From the NCBI GenBank assembly GCA_964400015.1, contig CAYNRR010000003.1:56087-120086 (forward strand): a stretch of 64,000 nucleotides of DNA. The letters run 5' to 3'. The translations under genes and the position numbers were made by a program. Below are positions 1 to 6,935 of this stretch, piece after piece (positions within the stretch are counted from its first letter, which is position 1; each line of letters opens with the position of its first letter). The notes under the pieces were generated by a model. The model was not told the DNA's origin. It ran no database searches and saw nothing but the letters and a program-made list of their open reading frames with translations. This stretch comes from UBA1234 sp964400015. Lineage in GTDB: Bacteria; Bacillota; Clostridia; TANB77; UBA1234.

Positions 1-562
1 TGTTAAACGGTTTCAGCAAATTATAAAAAGAAAGTTGAAAAATTGCTATCCGATATACGGCATTATTGACCGCGACTCGCGTTCAAAAAGCGAAATAAAG
101 AAACTAAAAACAACAGGAATATATTGTACTAAATTACCGTTTATAGAAAATGTAATATCTTGTCCAGAAGTCGTATCGATTTTCGCAGAAGAAAAAGGCT
201 ACACTATTAACTATACAGTAAGCACTATTCAAAAAAATTTGATGGGAATATTATCTCAAAAATTAAGAGATGCACTTCCTATCAATATTCCAATAGACGT
301 TGAAGAGCCGATATCTTCAATAACTATTAAGATAAAAAAAGAGGACGGCACAATCATTGAAAAAACAGTAGATGAAGCTAATATAATGTATGCATACAGA
401 GATAAGGCTGTTGCAAATGAAGCTGCTGATGCGCTTAGAATTGTTGGCAGAAAAAATTATTACAATTACTTTATAAGATGTTTGGATGACGAAATACTTG
501 GTCCTAAAATATTAAAATGCGTATCTAGGTTTTTGCCGGTAATCGAAATTGGTCCTGAATAA
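1..562 (+). CDS. DUF4435-like protein, 3' part only
   Basis: The reading frame is open to the first base of the window, so the gene starts upstream; the TTG at 35 is internal. The visible 186 residues or so contain YGIIDRDSRS near the start and an acidic segment LPFIENVISCPEVV, which resemble the TOPRIM-like core of DUF4435 proteins. These often accompany or are fused to an AAA/OLD-type ATPase that may lie upstream. The remainder is a basic and acidic mixed domain ending at a strong terminator. A CGG codon lies in frame at 8-10, which is rare in this window. The function is not known; a role in defence or DNA repair is only inferred from family context. Confidence 0.55.
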   Translation, partial: VKRFQQIIKRKLKNCYPIYGIIDRDSRSKSEIKKLKTTGIYCTKLPFIENVISCPEVVSIFAEEKGYTINYTVSTIQKNLMGILSQKLRDALPINIPIDVEEPISSITIKIKKEDGTIIEKTVDEANIMYAYRDKAVANEAADALRIVGRKNYYNYFIRCLDDEILGPKILKCVSRFLPVIEIGPE

Positions 563-569
563 TAATAAA

Positions 570-607
570 AAGACTTAAGTTTGTTATAAACTTAAGTCTT
601 TTTTGTT
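570..607. terminator. Bidirectional intrinsic terminator
   Basis: A 13-bp perfect stem (AAGACTTAAGTTT at 570-582, its complement at 588-600) with a 5-nt loop is followed by T-rich sequence on the plus strand and by TTTTTATTATT on the minus strand. It ends the DUF4435-like gene and also the tRNA-Glu read from the other strand. Confidence 0.85.
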
Positions 608-682
608 TGGTGACCCATACGGGAATCGAACCCATGATTCAGCCTTGAGAGGGCTACGTCTTAACCGCTTGACCAATGGGCC
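608..682 (-). tRNA. tRNA-Glu (anticodon CTC)
   Basis: Read on the minus strand this is a 75-nt cloverleaf. The acceptor stem GGCCCAT pairs with ATGGGTC, there is a discriminator A and an encoded CCA, the T arm contains GGTTCGATTCC, and the anticodon stem TAGCC/GGCTG encloses the loop CTCTCAA with anticodon CTC, which reads GAG. It is a single tRNA, not part of a cluster, and its 3' end abuts the bidirectional terminator. Confidence 0.93.
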
Positions 683-743
683 AGTACAACTGACATTAGT
701 TAGTATAGCATGTGAACAAAAAAATGACAAGAAAATTTTATAA

Positions 744-781
744 AAAACTCATAAACAGAAATAAATCTGTTTATGAGTTTT
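744..781 (-). terminator. Intrinsic terminator of the HD hydrolase gene
   Basis: A 15-bp stem (AAAACTCATAAACAG with its complement at 767-781) and an 8-nt loop lie just past the stop of the minus-strand HD gene and run into a T-rich stretch on that strand. Confidence 0.8.
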
Positions 782-804
782 AATTATACGGTTATGTACG
801 CTAT

Positions 805-1449
805 TTATCGAAATTTATCGAAACGCCGTTTGGCTGCATATAAGATATCGTGGAAATTCTTATCCAAACGATCGGATTCGGATTCGACAATATAGAAGCA
901 TTCACCCATTGTGTACAAACCATTCTGACTGACGTCCTGAATCTTAGGACTATTTTGAAGCTTGGGGGTACCGTTTTCAACAGTACAATCAAGACTTTGA
1001 TCATAATAAAGACTCATTAAATCTGCATCGAGCTTGTCGCACATATATGCGAATTTTGCTTCGGGAGTAAAATGATTATCGAACTCCCAAATAAGAGCTT
1101 CATATTTTTTCGCATCAACAAGAGGCGAAAGAATCTCGTGCACTGCAGCGTGACCTTTTCTGATTTTTTCTTCAGGACTTACGTCATCGATAGGTGTGAT
1201 GTCAGAAATATAGATTTCTTCCAATTCGTGAACGGTGAGCATAAGGATAACCTTTTCAAGGTCAATAGGATAGGAAAATTCGGAACTAATGGCAAGTGCT
1301 AACATGCAGGTACTATAAATGTGCTCTGCAACACTTTCGAGCCGTTCTCTTTGAACATTCCATTGTTTCCAGCCACTTCTAACAAGTTCTTTCAACTGAT
1401 TTGTAGTGTAGTAGAAGTCAAGAACGTTGGTTTGAGGCGAATTATACAT
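805..1449 (-). CDS. HD-domain nucleotidase-like hydrolase
   Basis: 214-residue cytosolic HD-domain protein of the YfbR-like (HD_3) type. Visible motifs are RERLESVAEH (first metal His), VHELEEIYISDITP where the classic HD pair reads HE, and CDKLDADL (third ligand Asp). Family members dephosphorylate nucleoside monophosphates; the substrate here is unknown. A longer frame begins with GTG at 1461, but that GTG lies inside the ribosome-binding site AAAGGTGG, so the ATG at 1449 is the likely start. Base and codon use differ from the neighbours (more G+C, CTC and CTG codons, two CGG arginine codons at 1342-1344 and 826-828), which suggests transfer. A consensus promoter precedes it. Confidence 0.82.
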   Translation of the reverse strand: MYNSPQTNVLDFYYTTNQLKELVRSGWKQWNVQRERLESVAEHIYSTCMLALAISSEFSYPIDLEKVILMLTVHELEEIYISDITPIDDVSPEEKIRKGHAAVHEILSPLVDAKKYEALIWEFDNHFTPEAKFAYMCDKLDADLMSLYYDQSLDCTVENGTPKLQNSPKIQDVSQNGLYTMGECFYIVESESDRLDKNFHDILYAAKRRFDKFR

Positions 1450-1524
1450 ATTATATACCACCTTTCAATTTTATATAGCGAAAAGACGCTATGCTGATTA
1501 TATGGAAATGGTTTAAACAACGAA

Positions 1525-1553
1525 AATATACAATCTTTCCACAACTATGTCAA
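1525..1553 (-). promoter_or_regulatory. SigA-type promoter of the HD hydrolase
   Basis: On the minus strand TTGACA (1553-1548), a 17-bp spacer and TATATT (1530-1525). A small hairpin, ATAGCG/CGCTAT at 1475-1492, sits in the 5' leader before the ribosome-binding site and could be an operator or an RNA element. Confidence 0.75.
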
Positions 1554-1603
1554 GTAAGAACAAAAATAAATTTAATAAACAACTAATAAAAAAATATAGA
1601 ATA

Positions 1604-1612
1604 TGTTATAAT
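1604..1612 (+). promoter_or_regulatory. Extended -10 promoter for prs
   Basis: TGTTATAAT is a perfect extended -10 (TGnTATAAT) with no clear -35. It lies about 45 bp before the GTG start of prs, in the 0.2-kb gap divergent from the HD gene. Confidence 0.6.
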
Positions 1613-1655
1613 TTTTATGGCAAGAGATTTCTTGAATAGAAGGGAGTGTATTTTA

Positions 1656-2622
1656 GTGAATAAATTAAAAATATTCGCGTGTAACGGTGCAGAAGAATTC
1701 GCAGAAAAAGTTTGTAGAGAAGTAGGTGTAGAACTTCGGAAAAAAGGAATCATTTAAATTTAAAAATGATAATACTTTTGTAAAAATATTAGAAACTGTT
1801 AGAGAAGATGATATTTTTGTGATTCAATCTATGCAACCCCCAGTAAATGAAAGAATAATGGAATTGTTAATAACGTTAGATGCTTTAAAACGTGCGTCAG
1901 CAAAGAGAATAACAGCCGTATTACCATATTTTCCATACTCTAGATCAGATAAAAAAGATCAACCGAGAGTTCCTATAACTGCAAAATTAGTTTCAGATTT
2001 ACTAGTTACTGCAGGTGCTAGCAGAGTTTTAACATGTGACTTGCACAATGCTGCAATACAAGGTTTCTTAGACGTACCTTCAGATCAGTTAAAAGCTAAG
2101 GATTTATTAGTAAATTATTTTAAACCAATTGCAGAAGAAAACGAAGGTAATGTAATTGTTGTAGCAACAGATGCGGGAAGTTCAAAAAAAGCATATAAAT
2201 ACGCTCAAAAATTAAATACACAAATAGCTTTAATAGATAAGAGAAGAGATGGCAATGATGATAAAGCCATTGCTACAAACGTAATTGGCGATGTGGCTGG
2301 AAAAGTTTGTTTAATATTCGATGATGAAATAGATACAGCAGGTTCAATTGTAGAAACAATCAACGTTTTAAATAAAAATGGAGCAAAAAAAATATATGCA
2401 GCTTGTACACATGGCGTGCTATCAGGACCAGCAATTGAACGCATTAACGCAACTAATGTTGAAGAAGTTGTTGTGACAAATACGATTCCACTATCAGAAG
2501 AGAAAAAAATTGATAAAATAAAAGTTGTAGATATAGCACCATTGTTTGGAAAAGCGATTGCTAAAATTCATAACGGAGAAGCAGTTGGTGAACTTTTTGA
2601 AGATAAAAAAATGGAATTTTAA
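1656..2622 (+). CDS. prs: Ribose-phosphate pyrophosphokinase, +1 frameshift at CGG
   Basis: Makes PRPP from ribose 5-phosphate and ATP for purine, pyrimidine, His and Trp synthesis. From the GTG at 1656 (after AGGGAG) the frame encodes 27 residues beginning VNKLKIFACNGAEEFAEKV, then hits CGG at 1737-1739 and a stop at 1755-1757. Skipping the C at 1737 gives Gly28 and continues to 2622 as a 321-residue protein. Downstream are the ATP-site loop SRSDKKDQPR and the PRPP-binding loop FDDEIDTAGS. The length, 967 nt, is one more than a multiple of three. The C is not in a homopolymer. The break could be a pseudogene or an assembly error, but the same break recurs in three other genes. Confidence 0.88.
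1737..1740 (+). other. +1 frameshift site CGGA in prs
   Basis: The zero frame reads GAA CTT CGG AAA and stops six codons later; reading GGA at 1738-1740 after CTT restores the protein (Leu-Gly-Lys-Lys-Glu-Ser-Phe). No shift-prone homopolymer precedes the site, and I see no obvious upstream Shine-Dalgarno stimulator. Confidence 0.75.
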
Positions 2623-2639
2623 GAAAAACATGAAAATAC

Positions 2640-2668
2640 TTGTTTTTTATAATTATAGATGGTATAAT
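2640..2668 (+). promoter_or_regulatory. SigA-type promoter of rpsB
   Basis: TTGTTT, a 17-bp spacer and TATAAT. It would start transcription near 2675 and give a leader of about 125 nt before rpsB. Confidence 0.7.
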
Positions 2669-2674
2669 GTCGGA

Positions 2675-2795
2675 GTGCAAATGGCACAAATCCACATGTG
2701 AAGCCAGTATTTTGGTCATGTGCTATATTTATATAGTGGCTAAAATACGTTAACAGAGCTTTTACAGAGGAACAATAACAAAAATCAAGGAGGAA
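2675..2795 (+). promoter_or_regulatory. Structured rpsB leader, possible S2 autoregulatory RNA
   Basis: The leader contains a stem formed by GTATTTTGG (2707-2715) and CTAAAATAC (2740-2748), with a nested hairpin CTATAT/ATATAG inside, and two CACATG/CATGTG elements that could pair in an alternative fold. Ribosomal protein S2 represses its own mRNA in several bacteria; whether this leader binds S2 is inference. Confidence 0.4.
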
Positions 2796-2801
2796 ATTAA
2801 A

Positions 2802-3530
2802 ATGTCAGTAGTTGCAATGAAACAATTATTGGAAGCTGGTGTTCATTTTGGACATCAAACAAGAAGATGGGACCCAAGAATGGCTCCATATATTTTTACA
2901 GAAAGAAATGGTATTTATATCATCGACCTACAAAAAACAGCTAAAAAAATCGATGAAGCTTATGCAGTATTAAAAGGAATCATCGATGAAGGCAAAACAG
3001 TTATTTTTGTTGGTACAAAAAAACAAGCTCAAGAATGCGTTAAAGAAGAAGCTGAAAGATGTGGTATGTACTACGTTAACCAAAGATGGTTAGGCGGTAT
3101 GTTAACAAACTTCGGAACAATCAAAGCAAGAGTTGAAAAATTAAAGAAATTAGAAGCTATGGAACAAGATGGAACATTTGATCTTTTACCTAAAAAAGAA
3201 GTTATCGGATTAAAGAAAGAAATGGAAAAACTTCAAAAGAACTTAGGTGGAATCAAAGAAATGAATGAAGTTCCAGGTGCAATGTTCGTAGTAGATCCTA
3301 AGAAAGAAAGAATCGCTATATTAGAAGCTAGAAAATTAGGTATACCTGTTATAGGTTTAGTTGATACAAACTGTAATCCAGAAGACGTTGACTATGTTAT
3401 CCCTGGTAACGATGATGCTATTAGAGCTATTAAATTGATTGTTGAAGCTATGGCTAATGCAGTAATCGAATCAAAACAAGGTGAATCAATGGTTAAAGAC
3501 GCTGAAGAGGAAGATACAGTACAAGAATAA
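2802..3530 (+). CDS. rpsB: 30S ribosomal protein S2
   Basis: 242 residues, the usual length. Typical S2 segments are visible: MKQLLEAGVHFGHQTRRWDP at the N-terminus, FVGTKKQAQ and the central RWLGGMLTNF. The start ATG follows GGAGGAAATTAAA. S2 joins the small subunit late and is needed for S1 binding where S1 exists. In most Bacillota tsf follows directly; here an unrelated lipoprotein gene separates the two. Confidence 0.98.
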   Translation: MSVVAMKQLLEAGVHFGHQTRRWDPRMAPYIFTERNGIYIIDLQKTAKKIDEAYAVLKGIIDEGKTVIFVGTKKQAQECVKEEAERCGMYYVNQRWLGGMLTNFGTIKARVEKLKKLEAMEQDGTFDLLPKKEVIGLKKEMEKLQKNLGGIKEMNEVPGAMFVVDPKKERIAILEARKLGIPVIGLVDTNCNPEDVDYVIPGNDDAIRAIKLIVEAMANAVIESKQGESMVKDAEEEDTVQE

Positions 3531-3574
3531 AAATAGTAATAGATTTAAATAAATATTGCTTATAGGGGGATTTT

Positions 3575-4237
3575 ATGAAAAGAGGATACGCACTACTTAT
3601 TATGATTTCATGTGTCATGTTATTGACAGCTTGTGAAAAGCAAGAGTTACCTTCGTCTGAACAAGACGATATGATATCTGTACAAGGTAAAACTGAAATA
3701 GAAGTTGTTGATGAAGAACAGTATGCTTCTGAAGATGATTTTAGAAGTGAAAGTTTAAAGGATGGACGTTGTGAAATTGTAAGTTGTAGTTCTACTGCTA
3801 AAGTAATAAAAGTTCCGGAAACTATTTATGGCGAAACAGTTGTTGGTATTGGTCCAAATGCGTTTGTGGATGTAGAAGCACAAAAAATTATTTTACCAGA
3901 TACAGTAGAGTATTTAAAAAAGAATGCATTTAATACCTGTGAAAAACTGGAGCAAGTAGAACTTGGCAGTGGTTTAAAGAGAACGGATTTGTTCTGCTTT
4001 AATATGTGCAACGAACTTCGTAGTGTTACTTTTCCAGAAGGAATGGAAAAAATGACGGAAGTTTGCTTTGGGATTTGTGAAAATCTTGGAGAAGTATATG
4101 TTCCAGCATCTGTTACTGAGTTTGGAAATAAGATTCTTAGCCCTGCATTATGTAAAAATGCTGTAATTGTTACACCAGCTGGTTCAGCTGCTGAAGCAAA
4201 TGCGATAGAATATGGTATCCCTGTGCGTAACCCTTAA
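3575..4237 (+). CDS. Leucine-rich-repeat (LRR_5/BspA-like) lipoprotein
   Basis: 220 residues. A lipoprotein signal peptide ends in LLTAC, so Cys20 should be lipidated and the protein anchored on the outer face of the membrane. An acidic linker follows, then about four LRR_5 units of the BspA type (for example IGPNAFVDVEAQKIILP and LEQVELGSGL), and the C-terminus resembles the tail often seen in such proteins. It has a good ribosome-binding site (GGGGGA) and no promoter or terminator of its own, so it is probably read from the rpsB promoter. LRR_5 proteins usually mediate binding at the surface; the ligand is unknown. Its place inside rpsB-tsf is unusual. Confidence 0.8.
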   Translation: MKRGYALLIMISCVMLLTACEKQELPSSEQDDMISVQGKTEIEVVDEEQYASEDDFRSESLKDGRCEIVSCSSTAKVIKVPETIYGETVVGIGPNAFVDVEAQKIILPDTVEYLKKNAFNTCEKLEQVELGSGLKRTDLFCFNMCNELRSVTFPEGMEKMTEVCFGICENLGEVYVPASVTEFGNKILSPALCKNAVIVTPAGSAAEANAIEYGIPVRNP

Positions 4238-4312
4238 ATTAGCAAGAATAGTCTAAAAAATAATATAGAGTAATAAACTAAAATAAATTATTGTTTATAG
4301 GAGGATTTAAAA

Positions 4313-4960
4313 ATGATATCTGCAGAACAAGTTAGAGAACTTAGAGAACTTACAGGTGCTGGTATGATGGAATGCAAAAAAGTACTTGAAGAAGTTAACG
4401 GTGATAAAGAAAAAGCTATAGAACTTTTAAGAGAAAGAGGAGTAGTTAAAGCTGCTAAAAAAGCTGGCAGAATAGCTGCAGAAGGACTAGTTGAAAGTTA
4501 TATTCATGGCGATGGTAGAATTGGTGTATTAGTAGAAGTTAATATCGAAACTGACTTTGCTGCTAAAAACCCAGAATTTAGAGAATTCGTTAAAGACGTT
4601 GCAATGCAAATTGCAGCTGCTAAACCAGAATACGTTAAGAGAGAAGAAGTTCCAGCTAGCGTAGTTGAAAAAGAAATGGAAATCATGAAAGCACAAGCTA
4701 TAAGCGAAGGTAAACCTGAAGCTGTAGCAGAAAAGATTGTTGCTGGTAAAATCGACAAGTATTATAGCGAAGTTTGCTTGTTAGAACAAGATTTCGTTAA
4801 AGATCCAGAAAAAACAGTTCAACAAGTTTTAACTGAAAAGATTTCAAATATAGGTGAAAACATAACAATCAGAAGATTTGTAAGATTTGAAAGAGGCGAA
4901 GGTATCGCTAAAAAAGAAGAAAACTTTGCAGAAGAAGTTATGAAACAAATCAATGGTTAA
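4313..4960 (+). CDS. tsf: Elongation factor Ts
   Basis: 215 residues; guanine-nucleotide exchange factor of EF-Tu. The N-terminal UBA-like helix bundle has the hallmark VRELRELTGAGMMECKKVL, and the core has VEVNIETDFAAKNPEF, the segment that inserts into EF-Tu. This is the short form common in Gram-positives, with one main core repeat. The ATG follows GGAGGATTTAAAA. An intrinsic terminator follows at 4968-4995, so the glycosylation island is a separate unit. Confidence 0.97.
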   Translation: MISAEQVRELRELTGAGMMECKKVLEEVNGDKEKAIELLRERGVVKAAKKAGRIAAEGLVESYIHGDGRIGVLVEVNIETDFAAKNPEFREFVKDVAMQIAAAKPEYVKREEVPASVVEKEMEIMKAQAISEGKPEAVAEKIVAGKIDKYYSEVCLLEQDFVKDPEKTVQQVLTEKISNIGENITIRRFVRFERGEGIAKKEENFAEEVMKQING

Positions 4961-4967
4961 TAAATTT

Positions 4968-4995
4968 AGCTTCCAAGAAATTGGAAGCTTTTTTA
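4968..4995 (+). terminator. Intrinsic terminator of rpsB-tsf
   Basis: 9-bp stem AGCTTCCAA / TTGGAAGCT with a GAAA tetraloop followed by six T. Confidence 0.92.
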
Positions 4996-5041
4996 TTACC
5001 TAAAAATCATACAAATTTCTCTTAGATTACCTAAAAAATAC

Positions 5042-5050
5042 TGTTATAAT
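5042..5050 (+). promoter_or_regulatory. Extended -10 promoter of the glycosylation island
   Basis: TGTTATAAT, the same perfect extended -10 as before prs, about 85 bp before the first gene of the island. No good -35 is visible. Confidence 0.55.
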
Positions 5051-5135
5051 TAGAGTTATTATGATAAAATAATTTCGGTTAGTTGTGTCTATGCACAGCG
5101 AAAAATAAATGACATAAAATAAGGAGGAGCTTACA

Positions 5136-6911
5136 TTGGCAAATGCAAAAATTGGTGTTAAAAGACGTCGTATTTTGGCGAGTAAAGAAAATATAGCTAA
5201 CATAGCAAAATGGATTTTGATTGCATTTTGTTTGCAATTTATTTTCTACATAGGAATAATCAATATAATTCCTATGACTGACGTTGAAACAGGAGAACTA
5301 AATAGTTTATATTCGGAAAAATGGATAAACTATAAAGGTAGCGAAGGAAATATACACACAGAGGGTAATGGTATTAAGTTTATATATACTTATAACATGG
5401 TATTACTTGTATGTGCGACAGGATTAGTGCTATATTATGCGACTGTTTTTATTGATGAATATGAAGGCATGGTAGTAATGAAAGCTAAACAATTCTTTAA
5501 AGAAAATAAAGGATTGATGTTTCTAATTTTATTTATGATTTGGACATTTATAAGTTCTTGCCTTGCTTATGATAAATTCAGATCTTTTATAGGGTGCTAT
5601 AATTTAAGAGATGGATATTTCTCTTTTATGTTTTATGGTTCAGTATTAGTTTGTATGTTACTTATGAGCATTTCTGGCTTTGAGGGTAAAGTAAGAAATT
5701 TGTTTAATAAATTTGAAATTGATCCTAAAAAGTTAATCGTAGATCTTTTCTTAATTACAATGACTGTAATTGCGGTTATTACTATCGGCGATTATTTGAC
5801 TTTAAATTATAACGAAGAGTATATTGCTTATGAGGGATGGTCTGCAAAATTATCTGATGGTGGTTTGAGTGGAGAAAGCATTGGCATAAGTATTGAGCCT
5901 AAAATAAAGCAAGAGGCAACTGGAAAAGATGGAAATACAGTTTTAATGATAAAGCCAAGAGTATCTAAAAGTACAGTTACATCTTCTGTATTTAATAACA
6001 GTAATCATTATGCGTATGTTCTTTCAATTGCTGTTGTGGTTGCTGCAGTTATGTTTATAAAAACAGATTCGTTATCACGTATTTTATATTTAATAAGTTT
6101 TGCAATATTAACAGGAATGCTTATTATAAATGATACTTTTGGTGCGTATTTGGGAATAATGGTCGCATTTGCATTCATGGTAATACATGCAATTATTGCT
6201 ATGAGAGATAAAAGAAAAGAGTTACTTTGTATTGCTATTTCAATTGTATTATTTACATTTTTATCATTGAATATAGTTAATACAAATGGTGAAAAGATTG
6301 TTGCTAAAAACTTTTCATACATTTCACAAAGTATTTCAGAAATTTTAGGTGCTTCTTCAAATGCAAACGATGAGGAAACTGAAAAAAGAATAGTTGGAAT
6401 ATCTGGTGAAGAAATTTTAGTAGAAAATGTATCTGCCGAGAAAACAGATACAACAGATTTATCTAACGTGGCAGCTGGTGATGCTGGGTCAGGTAGATGG
6501 AAGCTTTGGGTAGGTGCTGTAGAGATAATAAAGAAAATGCCTATTTTCGGTGCAGGCCTTGAAAATATGATTTATGAATATTCAAAAATTGGAATCAGTG
6601 AGGGAAGATCACACAACTTAGTTCTTCAACTTGCAGGAACAGTTGGTGTGCCAGGAATGTTATTATATTTATTGGGAATTATATTTATATTCTTTAAAGC
6701 TTTAAAGTACTATAAAGTATGGGATACTTATACTTATATGGGAATGTTTGTTATGATTTCATATTTGCTTTCTTCATTAACAGGCAATTCAGGCTTTTAT
6801 ACATCAGGATATTTTTATATATTCGTGGGATTTGTTGTTATAGGCTCAATTGAATGTGCTAAAAACGTAAATGCTCAAAAGCTATTAGATAAAAAATCTA
6901 AAAATAAATAA
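5136..6911 (+). CDS. O-antigen ligase/polymerase family (Wzy_C) membrane protein
   Basis: 591 residues with about 11-12 hydrophobic segments and one large loop (about residues 235-290). The Wzy_C signature region is visible near residues 450-510: SGRWKLWVGA, MPIFGAGLEN and then RSHNLVLQLAGTVG. The start is TTG, placed eight bases after AAGGAGG. The family moves lipid-linked glycans onto an acceptor: another glycan (Wzy), lipid A (WaaL) or protein (PglL/TfpO type). Lipid A is not expected in this organism. Placed ahead of a bacillosamine-type set, it is either a surface-polymer polymerase or an O-oligosaccharyltransferase; sequence alone does not decide. Confidence 0.8.
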   Translation: MANAKIGVKRRRILASKENIANIAKWILIAFCLQFIFYIGIINIIPMTDVETGELNSLYSEKWINYKGSEGNIHTEGNGIKFIYTYNMVLLVCATGLVLYYATVFIDEYEGMVVMKAKQFFKENKGLMFLILFMIWTFISSCLAYDKFRSFIGCYNLRDGYFSFMFYGSVLVCMLLMSISGFEGKVRNLFNKFEIDPKKLIVDLFLITMTVIAVITIGDYLTLNYNEEYIAYEGWSAKLSDGGLSGESIGISIEPKIKQEATGKDGNTVLMIKPRVSKSTVTSSVFNNSNHYAYVLSIAVVVAAVMFIKTDSLSRILYLISFAILTGMLIINDTFGAYLGIMVAFAFMVIHAIIAMRDKRKELLCIAISIVLFTFLSLNIVNTNGEKIVAKNFSYISQSISEILGASSNANDEETEKRIVGISGEEILVENVSAEKTDTTDLSNVAAGDAGSGRWKLWVGAVEIIKKMPIFGAGLENMIYEYSKIGISEGRSHNLVLQLAGTVGVPGMLLYLLGIIFIFFKALKYYKVWDTYTYMGMFVMISYLLSSLTGNSGFYTSGYFYIFVGFVVIGSIECAKNVNAQKLLDKKSKNK

Positions 6912-6935
6912 TAAATTCTGAAAGGAACAAAGACG

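Noticed and set aside
1819..2622. prs starting at GTG 1819
   Set aside because: It would lose the first 54 residues, which are present and conserved upstream across the frameshift.
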